A stretch of 34,573 bases of DNA from an uncultured Oscillospiraceae bacterium (GCA_934667815.1 CAKUMO010000025.1:1-34573); one strand, 5' to 3'. Counted from the first letter of the stretch, positions 8,159 to 18,310 are shown. Numbers and translations are program-made. The notes: a model not told the origin generated them from the sequence alone.

Positions 8159-8195
8159 AGCAGCGGCACACTTCCCTGCGAAGTGTGCCGCTGCT
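8159..8195 (-). terminator. Terminator of the addBA operon
   Basis: A 16-bp perfect stem (AGCAGCGGCACACTTC at 8159-8174, complement at 8180-8195) with a 5-base loop lies 10 bp beyond the addA stop. On the minus strand it is followed by TTTAAAATTTG. A strong end-of-operon hairpin. Confidence 0.75.
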
Positions 8196-8204
8196 ATTGC
8201 GATT

Positions 8205-11200
8205 TTATACACTGAATGCCGCGTCGGTTGCAAAGAAATACAAAATACGCCGCTTGACCGGCAGCTCGAAGATCCGCGAAAGTGCGCGGGCATAGGCGTC
8301 AAGCTGGCCTCGATAAATTTCGGCACGCCGTGCCTCTTCACCGGGTTTTATATGGTCGCTCTTGAAATCAAGGATTGTGAGGCCGTCCGGTTCCAAAACG
8401 CAGCAGTCCGTCACGCCTTGCAGCAGAATTTTCTCGCCCGTAAGGGATGCATCGTATATCGCTGCATCCTCCAGTATGGAGAACTTAAACTCGCGCGCGA
8501 CCTTTGGCGCGCTGCGCACAAAATCTCCAAGCTCCGACGTGAAGAAGCGCAGGAGCTTTTCCGGTGCAACGGCCGCAAGCTGCTGCGCCGTCAGCATTTT
8601 GAGCGTGCCGAGGCGTTCCAGCTCTGAACGCACGCCCGCAAGCGTCGCGCAGTTTTCATAGCGCACAAACTGCATAGCCAGATGGATGGCTGTGCCGCGT
8701 TCCGTCGGGGAGAGCGGCAGCTCCCCCTCCGCAAAGCGCGGACGCTCGAAATGCAGCAGCTCCTTTGGTCGCGTTTGCTCCGCCGCTTCCTCGTCAAGGC
8801 TGCGGCCTTTGAGCTGTGTTGCGGTCAGCTTGGTTGGCGCGGACGTTGCAGGTGCATGAGGATATGCCATTTCACGGAATAACTCTGGTGTAAATTTATT
8901 TGTCGTTTCTCTTTCTTCAGCCACAATTACTTCCGGAAGATAGTTCATGCCGTCATTCATCGTAATGCGCCACGGCATTTCCTGCACTTCGGAGCAGCCG
9001 GAGTTTCCGGCAACGGCAAACAGCGCACCTGCTTCGGTGCGGGTCAGCGCGGTCATGAGGACCCAGTCCGCCAGACAGGCAGCAGATTCTACAAGCAGTG
9101 CCGGTGCGGGCTTTTCCAGATCACGAGAGATGCTCTTGAGCCTTGATACAAGATTGCGGTCGCAGCAGGTCATAATAAGACGATACTTCGCGCGCGTCAT
9201 CGCGACGTATAAAATGCGCATTTCCTCCGAGGCGTTTTCGCGATCAATGTGGGAGGAAATTGCGCTCTTTGCGATCGTCGGATAGGAAATTCTGCGCCGC
9301 GTGTCGAAAACGCTTGCGCCGATGCCAAGCGTACTGTCGGACAGAACGCTTGCTCGCGCATCCGTGTGGTTGAAGTCCTTGCAGAGGTCGGCAAGAATCA
9401 CAACTGGAAATTCCAGTCCCTTGGACTTGTGGATGCTCATTAAGCGCACCGCGCCGGTTGCCGGCGCATCGGTCGCAGTGGCGTTCTTTTCACTGAGCGC
9501 ATCAAGATAGCGAAGAAATCCGTTCAGTCCGTAACGTCCGGAGGACTCAAAACGGTCTGCCAGTGCAAAAAAAGCGTCCAGTTCCCGCGCACATTGCAGT
9601 GGCTCGAGCCGCGAGGCATAGACCGCTCGCAGAAGCGTCCGCTCGGAAATTTCTTCCAGCAGCTCCCTTAGCTGTACCCGCTGGGAAAGCTCCCGCAGTG
9701 CGTTCAGGAGCACACAAAATTCCGAGGCACGCTGGGATGCGCACAGCGCGTCATACAGTTCGGCGCTGCGCTCCTGCACGCGAAGCTGTGCCAGGTCCTC
9801 CGCCGTAAATCCGAATACCGGCGACAGCAGCACCGTCAGAAGCGGAATATCCTGCCGCGGGTTATCGAGCACGCGCAAAAATGCAATCAGGAAGCGAATT
9901 TCTTCCGCAGAAAACAGATCGTCGCCGCCGCTCACAGCCGCAATGCCGCGCCGCCGCAGCGCGTCAAGATAATACGGTCCCTGCTTGGCCGGAGAGCGCA
10001 TGAGAATCACGATGTCGTCCGGGGAGATTGCGCGCATTCCCTCACCGTCGGGAATCTTTGAATTCTCAAGCAGCGATTCAACGCGCCGGGCGACAAATTC
10101 TGCCTCGATCTCGCCGCGCTCGACGGGCGGCTGCTTCGGCACGCTCTGCATATCGATGCAGTGCAGCTCCACCGGCGGTTCGCCCAGATCGGTATTCGGA
10201 CGGTTGGCGTGCAGCGCTTCGGCATCGCCGTAGAGCAGGCCGCCGGTGCGCTCTGTCATGGTCAGGCGGAATACGGCGTTTGCTGCCTCCAGAACCGCCG
10301 GGTGCGAACGGAAGTTGTCGGAGAGCAGGATTTTTCGTGGTTCACCCTCTCTTTCCTCTGTATAATCCACAAATTCCTGATACTTTTTCAGGAAAATTCC
10401 CGGGTCGGCCAGACGAAAACGATAGATCGACTGCTTCACGTCACCGACAAAGAACAGATTGCGGCCGTTCTTGGAAATCGCGGAGAAAATCGAATCCTGC
10501 ACGGCATTGGTATCCTGATATTCGTCCACCATGATCTCAACATAGCGCTGTGACAGCTCTCGTGCGGCGGCGGTAATGCCGTTCGTCGAGCGTAAAAGAC
10601 GCAGCGTGTCGTGCTCCAGATCATTGTAATCCAGCACATGCCGCTGGAGCTTGCTGCGGCGATAGCGTTCGGAAAAATCAGCAACCAGGAGTAAAAGTCC
10701 CTCCAATGCACTGCCGCTCAGCTTCAAGTCTGCCAGCGCCGTCTCTGACGGCAGAATAAACTTCTCCTGTGCCGCCCGCACGCCGTTTACGATAGACTTG
10801 CGAAGCTCCTGAACGTAATCTTTCTTCTCCGGCGCATCACATTTGCGAATGGAGGAAAGACGGCCGGAGTCGAATTTCTTCGTGCGGATCCCCTCCCATG
10901 TCGTCTCCTGCGCAAGCTCCTCGATAGACAGGACATTCGCGTTAAAGGTCGGAAGGTAGGGCGCAAGTGAGGGCGTTTCCTCGATCATCTTGCAGGCAGC
11001 GCGCAGAGAACACGCACAGAGCGTTAAATAACGCTGAAATTCAGAAATCAGATATTCGCCCCAGACCGTCTGACCGGCATCGTCACAGGCAGAAACATCC
11101 AGAAGCTTGCGCAATGCCTCGACCCGCGCAGATGGGTCGGCATAGCATTGCACGCCGCTGTACAACCCCAGAATCAGGCCGTGGATCGCGCGGTCGTCGC

Positions 11201-11705
11201 GCCCGGCGCCCAGCATGTCAAGTGCCGCAGCGAGCTTTGGCTCCTCCCCGACGCTGTGATAGGCGTTCTCTAACGTATCCGTCAGGGCACGCATGCGAAG
11301 CTGCGCAGCTTCTTCCTCGTCACAGACGCGAAAGTCCGCCGGAAGCTCCAGAACATGCGCATATTCGCGCAGAAGCGTTCCGCAGAAGGCGTGCACGGTC
11401 GAGATCTGCGCCAGATACACCCGGCTCATTTGCCGCTGCAAATGTCGGTCGTCCGGTTTTTGGGCCAGCAGTTCGCTCAATGCGGCAATGAGCTTGCCGC
11501 GCAGCTCGGCGGCGGCAGCCTGTGTGAAGGTGATCATCAAAAAATCATCCACATTGCAGCGCTGCGCCGGGTCGGCCACGCGGGAAAGCACGCGATCGAC
11601 CAGCACCTTGGTCTTTCCCGAGCCTGCCGCCGCCGATACCAGCAGCGCACCGCCGCGGTCATTCACAACGGCTTGCTGTTCCTTGGTCAAAACGATCTCA
11701 GGCAT
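8205..11705 (-). CDS. addA: ATP-dependent helicase/nuclease subunit A (AddA)
   Basis: A 1166-residue UvrD/RecB-like subunit of the AddAB complex, which resects double-strand breaks for RecA. Motifs: Walker A AAAGSGKT at 25-32, Walker B region MVDEYQDTN, FFVGDVKQSIYRFRLADP, SIHKSKGLEFPVVILADL, and LYVAMTRAKYRLIMT. The C-terminal RecB-type nuclease core has GVTDCCVLEPDGLTILDFKS, with the D...DxK pattern. The length fits the family (about 1200). An upstream in-frame ATG exists at 11744, but ATG at 11705 has an AAAGGAGG site six bases ahead and starts the conserved region, so I chose it. It overlaps the addB stop by eight bases, indicating coupled translation. Confidence 0.95.
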   Translation of the reverse strand: MPEIVLTKEQQAVVNDRGGALLVSAAAGSGKTKVLVDRVLSRVADPAQRCNVDDFLMITFTQAAAAELRGKLIAALSELLAQKPDDRHLQRQMSRVYLAQISTVHAFCGTLLREYAHVLELPADFRVCDEEEAAQLRMRALTDTLENAYHSVGEEPKLAAALDMLGAGRDDRAIHGLILGLYSGVQCYADPSARVEALRKLLDVSACDDAGQTVWGEYLISEFQRYLTLCACSLRAACKMIEETPSLAPYLPTFNANVLSIEELAQETTWEGIRTKKFDSGRLSSIRKCDAPEKKDYVQELRKSIVNGVRAAQEKFILPSETALADLKLSGSALEGLLLLVADFSERYRRSKLQRHVLDYNDLEHDTLRLLRSTNGITAAARELSQRYVEIMVDEYQDTNAVQDSIFSAISKNGRNLFFVGDVKQSIYRFRLADPGIFLKKYQEFVDYTEEREGEPRKILLSDNFRSHPAVLEAANAVFRLTMTERTGGLLYGDAEALHANRPNTDLGEPPVELHCIDMQSVPKQPPVERGEIEAEFVARRVESLLENSKIPDGEGMRAISPDDIVILMRSPAKQGPYYLDALRRRGIAAVSGGDDLFSAEEIRFLIAFLRVLDNPRQDIPLLTVLLSPVFGFTAEDLAQLRVQERSAELYDALCASQRASEFCVLLNALRELSQRVQLRELLEEISERTLLRAVYASRLEPLQCARELDAFFALADRFESSGRYGLNGFLRYLDALSEKNATATDAPATGAVRLMSIHKSKGLEFPVVILADLCKDFNHTDARASVLSDSTLGIGASVFDTRRRISYPTIAKSAISSHIDRENASEEMRILYVAMTRAKYRLIMTCCDRNLVSRLKSISRDLEKPAPALLVESAACLADWVLMTALTRTEAGALFAVAGNSGCSEVQEMPWRITMNDGMNYLPEVIVAEERETTNKFTPELFREMAYPHAPATSAPTKLTATQLKGRSLDEEAAEQTRPKELLHFERPRFAEGELPLSPTERGTAIHLAMQFVRYENCATLAGVRSELERLGTLKMLTAQQLAAVAPEKLLRFFTSELGDFVRSAPKVAREFKFSILEDAAIYDASLTGEKILLQGVTDCCVLEPDGLTILDFKSDHIKPGEEARRAEIYRGQLDAYARALSRIFELPVKRRILYFFATDAAFSV

Positions 11706-14700
11706 GATCTGCCTCCTTTCCGAGAAGCTGCCAGAAGTCCTCATCCTTCAATTTTTCCAGCCAGCGCGGTTCTGCCTTATCCGCACAAAGCGACTGATAG
11801 TCGCACCATTCGCACGCGTTGTGTGCGGAGGTGAAATAAGGGTTCGGCGCGATTTTTCCGTCGGCCAGCTCGTCCGACAGACCCGCAACCACGCGAAACA
11901 CATGGTTTTCAAGCAGGCGAAGCTGCTCCTTGTCCGCAAGCTTGCCATCACGATCACCGTTTTTATTGATTTTATAAGGCAAAAAGCGTGGGTCGCCATC
12001 GCACGGCTCCATTGCCTGCAGAACCGCTTCGTCATTGAGCAGCAAGCCCTGACGCTTCTGCTTCTTTTGACGCTCGGAATCAATCTGCGCGTCGGAGGTC
12101 TTGTCTTTTACTGTCACGCGCTCGATGCGTGCCGGAAAGTACAGCACGCCCGCCGGTGAGAGAGGCTGACCGGCAAGGCCGCTTCCCTGCCGCTCGAGTG
12201 CAAAGAGATAGAGCAGCATTTGCAGCCCAAGGCCGTTGTAAATGTTGGTATAGTCAAAGTCCTTCTTCCCCGTCTTATAGTCCACAATGCGTACATAAAG
12301 ACGGTCGCCCTGACGCCAAAGGTCGGCGCGGTCAACGAAGCCCTCCAGCTCCGCCGTGAGCTTCTGCCCGACAATGCGCACCGACGGAACCGGCCCGCGC
12401 GAGGAAAAGCCCAGCTCAAACCACATCGGTCGGAACCGAGAGATGGAAAGCTCGCGGTAAAGCTCGGCCACAATCTGCCGGATTTCCTCAAAGGTTCGGC
12501 GGAACAGGTAGCGCTCGCGCTCGGACTCCCAAAGGCTGGCAAGCTCGGTTTCGGCATATTTCTCCATAAAGCTCTCTGCAAGCACCAGCACGCGCGCAAG
12601 CGGAACGGAGGCAAATCCGCCCTCTGCCTCAGTCTGTCGGACGGTATTTTCCAGAACGTAGTGCACGAATGTACCGTATAGCGAAGCATCCAGCTCCGCC
12701 GTTTTCTGCTTGCGCGCCTTCAGACCGTATTGCAGAAAATAGGCAAAGCGGCATCCGGCAAGACAGTCAATTTTCGTCGAGGACAGGCGCAGCGTGCGGC
12801 CATAGAGCGCACGCACGGTCTGCGGTGTCAGCTCGCCCGGCTCGTAGGACAGTGCAAGGCGCAGCGGACGCAGCGTCTCTGGCTGCCCGGCCTCCGGCAG
12901 CTCACGCAGATGACCGGCGAGATAGGTCAGATATTCGCGTGTGGAGCGCAACACCAGCTCGGTATCCTGTGCCGTGGAAAGGCTTCCGGGGAAAAGCCGT
13001 TCCGCACGCCGGAAATAGAAAGACTGCGTGCCCTCGACTGCGCAAAGATACAGCCGCTTCCGCGGTGCGGAAAGAACGTCATAGATGCAGGCAAGCTCAC
13101 GGCTCAGACGGCCGTCCGCCGTGGGCGAAACACCGATGCCGAGATTCATCAGGCTCGTGCGTTCGCTGTCGGTCAGCAAGCTGCGATTCTCGGCCGCAGC
13201 CGGGAAACAGCCCTCATTCGCGCCGAGAAGGAACAGATACTCCGTGTCACAGCGGCGCTGGGTCATCAAATCGCCCACGCGCACGCAGTCAAGGCTGGCC
13301 GGAATGCTGCCGATGGCATACTGCCCGAGCGCCGTGCGGAACACTGCGAAAAATTCCTCCGGTGTGCGCACGCTCCTGCCCAGAACGCCGTAGGTCTGCT
13401 CGAGCACCTTGCAGAGCGTGCCGTAAAGCTGTGCGTATTCCTGCGCACGCTGCAGCTCCCCTGTTTCAAACAGATGCGAAGCCAGCTCATTCAGGCGTTC
13501 GCGGAAGGTCAGCGTTTCCAGAAAATCGTTCAGCGCAAGCACCATCTGTGCGGTGTTCTGCGCCTTGCGAAGTGCGTCACGCAGCACCAGAAGCGGTGCA
13601 AGCGCGGTATTTCGATCGTTCTCAAGTGCGGTTAGCAGTGTTTGTCCTGTTTCATCTATGGGCTTGGAAAAGCCATAGGGATTCATCGTCCACGGCTTCT
13701 CCCACTGCCCCGCGCGGAGGTTCCAAAGCAGGATGTAGTTCTCCATCCGGTCGACACGGTCGCTTGTAAGCGGTGAAAAACCGGATTTCAGATAGGAAAG
13801 CACCGTCTCCTGCTCCATGCCGCCCGTTGCGGCCTCGAGCGCCGTCAGGACAAAACGAATGACCGGTTCGGAGAGCAAATCACGGTCGCCTGCAAAGTAG
13901 GCCGGGATCTCCGCGCTGCGCAGGAGTGATTGCAGCACCGGGCGGCAAGCTTCATCGGCAAAAGCAATGCTCATGTCGCGCCAGCGCACGCCCTGTGCCG
14001 CAAGGTGCAGCAGCTCGCCCGCCGTCCAGCGGCACTGCGCATGAATTTCCGGCGCAAGGCGCAGCGCAACGGCCTCCTGCTCTGCAGGGAAGGCTTCATC
14101 GCCGCCCATAAAGAGTCTTTCCCTCAGGAATGACAGCGCAGACACGTCTTGTTCGTTCTCGAGTTGGTGCAGTTCGACCGGTACGCCCAGTGCCTTTGCC
14201 ATGGCCAGAAGCTGACGCGCCGTCTCCTGCGCCGTCTCAAACTGCTGCGCTGGATACTCCAAGGCATCGCACGTCAGATAAACGGAAAGCTCTGCACCGT
14301 CGGCCAGAAGCTGTGACAGAATTTCACGCTGAATGCCGTTGAAATCTGTAAATCCATCAAAATAAAAGTGCTTCCCCTCGGCAAAATCGCCTGTTTCCAG
14401 CGCTGCCAGCAGACGATTCAGACGCGTCTCCGGGTTTTGTCCGCAGTTGGCACAGACACCGGCATAGCTCTCCATCAGGAGCGCAAATTCCTCAGTCTTA
14501 ACGGCAAGCACGCCGGAAAGCTGCTGTGAGGCGTGCCGAAGCGCATCGGGCGTGACGCAATAGCTGCGAAACTCCTCAAGCGCGTCAATCAGGCGCAGCA
14601 GAAATTCCGGCTTCGCCGCTGCGCTTGCAAACACCTTCAGCCGTGAGCGAACCTGCTCGACGGCAATTGCCATCATAAGAAGTTGTCCGCAGGCGTCGGT

Positions 14701-14949
14701 CTCGCCCTCGGCTGCGCCGCCCTCTATGGAAAATACGCGGCTGGCCAGCCGCGAAAAACTCAAAACCTCGGCATAGCGGCTGATCCCGTCGCCGCCCCGT
14801 GCGCACAAAAGACGCTCGGCATCGTGGGAAAACTGCTCCGGCGTGACCAGAATCTGCCCGCCGCACCCTGTCTCGGCAGTTTTGCAGATGCGAGTAAACG
14901 CGGCGCATGTGCCGCGTTTACGATCCTTGCACAATGTGATCTCCAGCAT
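11698..14949 (-). CDS. addB: ATP-dependent helicase/nuclease subunit B (AddB)
   Basis: A 1083-residue partner of AddA. The start at 14949 has GAGGTGAGG just upstream; the in-frame ATG at 14973 has none. The middle region (VRVGDLMTQRRCDTEYLFLL and GANEGCFPA) and the C-terminal nuclease (VRIVDYKTGKKDFDY) match AddB/RexB. The iron-sulfur cysteines are visible: one in LAGCRFAYF (near residue 733) and the trio in CEWCDYQSLC near the end. The N-terminus, where AddB usually has a GRxGSGKS/T P-loop, reads LCKDRKRGTCAAF instead, so the Walker A motif appears lost. It is the first gene of the addBA operon; only a weak -10-like TATGAT precedes it. Confidence 0.93.
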   Translation of the reverse strand: MLEITLCKDRKRGTCAAFTRICKTAETGCGGQILVTPEQFSHDAERLLCARGGDGISRYAEVLSFSRLASRVFSIEGGAAEGETDACGQLLMMAIAVEQVRSRLKVFASAAAKPEFLLRLIDALEEFRSYCVTPDALRHASQQLSGVLAVKTEEFALLMESYAGVCANCGQNPETRLNRLLAALETGDFAEGKHFYFDGFTDFNGIQREILSQLLADGAELSVYLTCDALEYPAQQFETAQETARQLLAMAKALGVPVELHQLENEQDVSALSFLRERLFMGGDEAFPAEQEAVALRLAPEIHAQCRWTAGELLHLAAQGVRWRDMSIAFADEACRPVLQSLLRSAEIPAYFAGDRDLLSEPVIRFVLTALEAATGGMEQETVLSYLKSGFSPLTSDRVDRMENYILLWNLRAGQWEKPWTMNPYGFSKPIDETGQTLLTALENDRNTALAPLLVLRDALRKAQNTAQMVLALNDFLETLTFRERLNELASHLFETGELQRAQEYAQLYGTLCKVLEQTYGVLGRSVRTPEEFFAVFRTALGQYAIGSIPASLDCVRVGDLMTQRRCDTEYLFLLGANEGCFPAAAENRSLLTDSERTSLMNLGIGVSPTADGRLSRELACIYDVLSAPRKRLYLCAVEGTQSFYFRRAERLFPGSLSTAQDTELVLRSTREYLTYLAGHLRELPEAGQPETLRPLRLALSYEPGELTPQTVRALYGRTLRLSSTKIDCLAGCRFAYFLQYGLKARKQKTAELDASLYGTFVHYVLENTVRQTEAEGGFASVPLARVLVLAESFMEKYAETELASLWESERERYLFRRTFEEIRQIVAELYRELSISRFRPMWFELGFSSRGPVPSVRIVGQKLTAELEGFVDRADLWRQGDRLYVRIVDYKTGKKDFDYTNIYNGLGLQMLLYLFALERQGSGLAGQPLSPAGVLYFPARIERVTVKDKTSDAQIDSERQKKQKRQGLLLNDEAVLQAMEPCDGDPRFLPYKINKNGDRDGKLADKEQLRLLENHVFRVVAGLSDELADGKIAPNPYFTSAHNACEWCDYQSLCADKAEPRWLEKLKDEDFWQLLGKEADHA

Positions 14950-15117
14950 GTCCTCACCTCTTGTATTTATCATATCATAAATCCGTGCGAAAAAATAGTC
15001 TCACACGCTGAAAAAGACTGCGTGGGACAGGCAGGTCGCGCATAGATATGATTTTGTGCAGAATGTACAATTTTCGAATTTCAGAAATGTAAAATTGGTA
15101 GAAATTGAAATTTCCTA

Positions 15118-15146
15118 TTGACTTCATAATCAGAATTCTCTACAAT
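15118..15146 (+). promoter_or_regulatory. Sigma-A promoter of the acid-sugar operon
   Basis: TTGACT (15118-15123), a 17-bp spacer and TACAAT (15141-15146) lie 65 bp ahead of the DeoR gene. The surrounding 14950-15211 intergenic region is AT-rich and contains no convincing ORF. Confidence 0.75.
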
Positions 15147-15170
15147 GAACAAAAGAGAACAAAAAGAAAC
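15146..15170 (+). promoter_or_regulatory. Probable DeoR-family operator
   Basis: Tandem copies of the same core, GAACAAAAG and GAACAAAAAG, with a further GAAAC, sit directly on the expected transcription start. Direct repeats of this GAACAAAA type are known for DeoR-family regulators such as GlpR-like proteins. Position overlapping the start site fits repression by the first gene of the operon (inference). Confidence 0.5.
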
Positions 15171-15211
15171 ATCTAGCAACACAAACGAACCAGAAGAAAC
15201 GAGGAGCAGCC

Positions 15212-15970
15212 ATGTTGCCTTTGGAACGCCGGGAGCGGCTTGTCGCGCTCCTGCAAGAGCGAAAGACCGCCACCACTGAGGAGCTTGCCGCCGAGCTGGA
15301 CGTCAGCATTATGACCGTCCGTCGCGATTTGGAGCTTTGTCAGCGTGAGGGACGCATCCAGCGCTGCCACGGCGGCGCAATCATCAGCCAGAAAACTGTG
15401 CTCGAAGCACCCTATGACCAGAAAATGACCACCGGGCGCGAACGCAAGAAGGTGCTCGCCAAGCTCGCGGCGAAGCTGGTTGAGCCGGGCATGACCGTCT
15501 ATCTCGATGCAGGCACCACGACCTATTCTCTGGCCGAGGAGCTTGCCGCGATGGAAAAGCTGACGATTATCACCAACGACCTGAAAATCGCGCTACGGAT
15601 GCTGTCCTCACCGGCTGAGGTCGTGGTGCTGGGCGGCAAGGTACAAAAGCGCACCGGCAGCATGATCGGCGACACGACGCTGGAGCAGATGTCCGGGCTG
15701 CGCGCGACCATCGCCTTTGTCGGCGCTGCCTCCATTGACGAAAAGCTGGCAGCACTCACTCCGACCCAGGATAAGGTCGCACTCAAGCGCTCCATCCGCT
15801 CCATCGCACAGAAAAGCTATCTGATTGCGGACGCGTCTAAATTCCACAGCTCTGCACTCTACTGCGTAGATCACCTGATGGACTATGACGGCGTCATCAC
15901 GGATGCAATTTTCACGGAAAGCGAGCGGCGTCTGCTCGGTAAAAAAACGCGGCTCATCACACCGGAGTAA
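15212..15970 (+). CDS. DeoR-family transcriptional repressor
   Basis: A 252-residue regulator. The N-terminal winged helix reads LERRERLVALLQER and ELAAELDVSIMTVRRDLELC, followed by the RCHGGAI turn that closes the DeoR HTH. The sensor half (about 75-235) has the sugar-phosphate-binding fold shared with ribose-5-phosphate isomerase: YLDAGTTTYSLAEEL, ITNDLKIAL, VVLGGKVQKRTGSMIG and FVGAASID. The start ATG follows GAGGAGC. It lies 15 bp before the kinase gene, in the same operon, so it most likely senses a phosphorylated intermediate of the acid-sugar pathway and represses its own operon. Confidence 0.9.
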   Translation: MLPLERRERLVALLQERKTATTEELAAELDVSIMTVRRDLELCQREGRIQRCHGGAIISQKTVLEAPYDQKMTTGRERKKVLAKLAAKLVEPGMTVYLDAGTTTYSLAEELAAMEKLTIITNDLKIALRMLSSPAEVVVLGGKVQKRTGSMIGDTTLEQMSGLRATIAFVGAASIDEKLAALTPTQDKVALKRSIRSIAQKSYLIADASKFHSSALYCVDHLMDYDGVITDAIFTESERRLLGKKTRLITPE

Positions 15971-15985
15971 AAAGGAGGAATTTCA

Positions 15986-17284
15986 GTGCCCAAGTGTATT
16001 GTTATCGCGGACGATCTGACCGGCGCGAACGCCACCGGCGTACTTCTGAAAAAGGAAGGCTTTGATTCGTTGACCCTGCTGCGCGAGTCGGCCGCAAAAT
16101 CGGCCTCGCTTCCGGATTGCGACTGTCTCATTACCCCGACGGACAGCCGCGCGATCCCATCCGAGGAGGCTTACGAACGCGTAGCCTCTACTCTGAAGCT
16201 CTTAAAGGCCCCGGAGGTGCTGCACTACGCCAAGCGCATCGACAGCACACTGCGCGGCAATCTCGGCAGCGAAACGGACGCCTTTCTGGACGTTCTGGGC
16301 GGAGAATATATGGCCGTGTGCGTGCCCTGCTTCCCGTCCTCCGGTCGTATCATCGTCGGCGGGCATCTGCTGGTCAACGGCGTACCGCTGCGCAAAACCG
16401 AGGCTGCGCACGACCCAAAATGTCCGATCCATACCACAAATGCCGCTGAACTGCTGCGCAGCCAAAGCAGGTACCCCACTGCAGCCGTCCCGCTGGACGT
16501 CGTTCACGACGGTGCGGAGCGGCTGGGGCGCGTCCTGCGGGAGCTGCGGGCGCAGGGAATTCGCAATCTCGTCATCGACAGTGTGACCACAGACGACATG
16601 GAGACCGTTGCGCAGGCACTCCTGCTTGAGCGCATTCCGGCCGTCTCCGTTGACCCCGGCCCCTTCACCGCGATTCTGGCAAAGCATCTGCTGCCGGCAC
16701 AGCGTGAGAGCAAGGCAAAATTTCTCTGTGTCATCGGTTCTGTGAACGGCGTGGCGGGAAAGCAGACGCGCCGCCTTTTGAACACGCTGCCCGTACAGGC
16801 GGAATTTATGGACATTGCAGCCATTCTGGACGGCGGCACAGAGCGGGAAACGGAAATCTGCCGTCTGACCGAAGCGCTTTTGCATCGGCGCGAGACCGGC
16901 GATCTGCTGGCCGTGGTCGGCTGCGGCATTGACCCTGACCGCCGCGTGCCCTTTGAGCCGTATCTGGAAAAGACCGGGCTGGATGCCGAAGCCCTCTCCG
17001 AGCGCATCAACTCCGCCTTTGCCGAGGTCGCCATGGCCGTTGCGCTGGCAGACGAGCGCTTCCGCGGCATTTATTCCACCGGCGGCGACATCACCGCCGC
17101 CATTCACCGCGCCGCCGGAACGGTCGGCCTGCGTCTCATTACCGAGGTCGTGCCGCTGGCCGGGTACGGCATTGCCATGGGCGGCAAGCTGAACGGCCGC
17201 GCCTTTATCAGCAAGGGCGGCATGGTCGGCGATGAAAACGCCATGGTCACATGCGTGAAATACTTGCAGGAGCATATTGTATAA
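15986..17284 (+). CDS. Four-carbon acid sugar kinase family protein (DUF1537; threonate/erythronate kinase)
   Basis: A 432-residue cytoplasmic kinase. The N-terminal substrate domain opens with IVIADDLTGANATGVLLKK, the signature of DUF1537 kinases, followed by TDSRAIP and KRIDSTLRGN. The C-terminal ATP domain has VIGSVNGVAGKQTRR, STGGDITAAI and the MGGKLNGRAFISKGGMVGD end. This family was shown to phosphorylate D-threonate, D-erythronate or related acids at O4. Translation starts at GTG 15986 behind AAAGGAGG. The next gene is PdxA2-like and no epimerase, aldolase or LtnD dehydrogenase gene is near, which favours a DtnK-type two-step route (D-threonate) over the OtnK/OtnC routes. Exact substrate not readable from sequence. 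Confidence 0.88.
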   Translation: MPKCIVIADDLTGANATGVLLKKEGFDSLTLLRESAAKSASLPDCDCLITPTDSRAIPSEEAYERVASTLKLLKAPEVLHYAKRIDSTLRGNLGSETDAFLDVLGGEYMAVCVPCFPSSGRIIVGGHLLVNGVPLRKTEAAHDPKCPIHTTNAAELLRSQSRYPTAAVPLDVVHDGAERLGRVLRELRAQGIRNLVIDSVTTDDMETVAQALLLERIPAVSVDPGPFTAILAKHLLPAQRESKAKFLCVIGSVNGVAGKQTRRLLNTLPVQAEFMDIAAILDGGTERETEICRLTEALLHRRETGDLLAVVGCGIDPDRRVPFEPYLEKTGLDAEALSERINSAFAEVAMAVALADERFRGIYSTGGDITAAIHRAAGTVGLRLITEVVPLAGYGIAMGGKLNGRAFISKGGMVGDENAMVTCVKYLQEHIV

Positions 17285-17302
17285 AAGAAAGGAAGGTATC
17301 CG

Positions 17303-18310
17303 ATGAAACCCTTGATTGCAATCCCCATGGGCGACGCTGCCGGCGTCGGCCCGGAGATCATCCTGAAAACCTTGGCCGACGCCGAAACGCAGGCCTCCGC
17401 CCGCTGTCTGGTCATCGGCAGCCGCAAGCTGATGGAACACGCCATGGCGTATCCCAACCTGCCCCGCTTGACTGTTCACACCGTGCAGGAGCCGCAGGAG
17501 GGCGACTATCGTCCCGGCGTCCTGAATCTCGTGGATTTGGACAACATCGACATGGAGCAGTTCCAAGTTGGTCAGGTCAGCGGCATGTGCGGCAAGGCCG
17601 CCTATGAGTACATCGCCAAGAGCATCGAGCTTGCTAACGCCCATTTGGTTGACGCGGTGGCTACGACACCGATCAATAAAGAATCTTTGAAGAAAGGAGG
17701 CATTCCATTCATCGGCCACACCGAGATCTTCGGCGCACTGACGCACACAGACGACCCCTTGACGCTGTTCGAGGTTCGTAACCTGCGGGTGTTCTTCCTG
17801 ACGCGTCATGTCTCTCTGCGCAGAGCCTGCGACCTTGTGACCAAGGACCGCATCGTCGACTATGTCATCCGCTGCACCGAGGCGCTGCGCAAGCTGGGCA
17901 TCACAGAGGGCACCATGGCAATCGCGGGACTGAATCCGCACAGCGGCGAGCATGGTCTGTTCGGAGACGAGGAAGTTCGGGAGGTCGCTCCCGCTGTGGA
18001 GGAGCTGAAAAAGAGAGGCTATCAGGTCGCAGGCCCCATCGGCGCAGACTCGGTCTTTTCTCAGGCGCTTCACGGCAAATACAACAGTGTGCTCAGCCTT
18101 TATCACGATCAGGGACATATCGCCACCAAGACGCTGGACTTCGAGCGCACCATATCCATCACGGCCGGTATGCCGATTCTGCGGACGTCAGTAGACCATG
18201 GAACGGCGTTCGACATTGCCGGTACGGGCGCAGTAAGTCCCATCAGCATGCAGGAGGCCGTGCGGCTTGCAGTAAAGTACGCACCGGCTTTTCAAAGGAC
18301 AGAACAGTAA
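17303..18310 (+). CDS. pdxA2: PdxA2-type 4-phospho-threonate/erythronate dehydrogenase
   Basis: A 335-residue NAD-dependent dehydrogenase of the PdxA family. It starts with [16 protein letters not shown]. The metal-binding histidines are present: H139 (IGHTEIFG), H213 ([14 protein letters not shown]) and H268 ([10 protein letters not shown]). In PdxA2 the 3-hydroxyl of a 4-phospho acid is oxidised and the product decarboxylates to dihydroxyacetone phosphate. Placement between a DUF1537 kinase and a GntP permease argues for this role rather than vitamin B6 synthesis, where PdxA uses 4-phosphohydroxy-L-threonine. It starts 18 bp after the kinase gene behind AAAGGAAGG. Confidence 0.88.
   Translation: MKPLIAIPMGDAAGVGPEIILKTLADAETQASARCLVIGSRKLMEHAMAYPNLPRLTVHTVQEPQEGDYRPGVLNLVDLDNIDMEQFQVGQVSGMCGKAAYEYIAKSIELANAHLVDAVATTPINKESLKKGGIPFIGHTEIFGALTHTDDPLTLFEVRNLRVFFLTRHVSLRRACDLVTKDRIVDYVIRCTEALRKLGITEGTMAIAGLNPHSGEHGLFGDEEVREVAPAVEELKKRGYQVAGPIGADSVFSQALHGKYNSVLSLYHDQGHIATKTLDFERTISITAGMPILRTSVDHGTAFDIAGTGAVSPISMQEAVRLAVKYAPAFQRTEQ

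Noticed and set aside
16202..18118. 638-codon open frame on the minus strand
   Set aside because: It is antisense to the kinase and PdxA2 genes, has no ribosome site, and its composition (His/Gln/Ala/Val-rich) is that of a GC-rich shadow frame.
17303..18310. PdxA of vitamin B6 synthesis
   Set aside because: Its neighbours are a DUF1537 kinase and a sugar-acid permease, and no other pyridoxine gene is present, so the PdxA2 role fits better.
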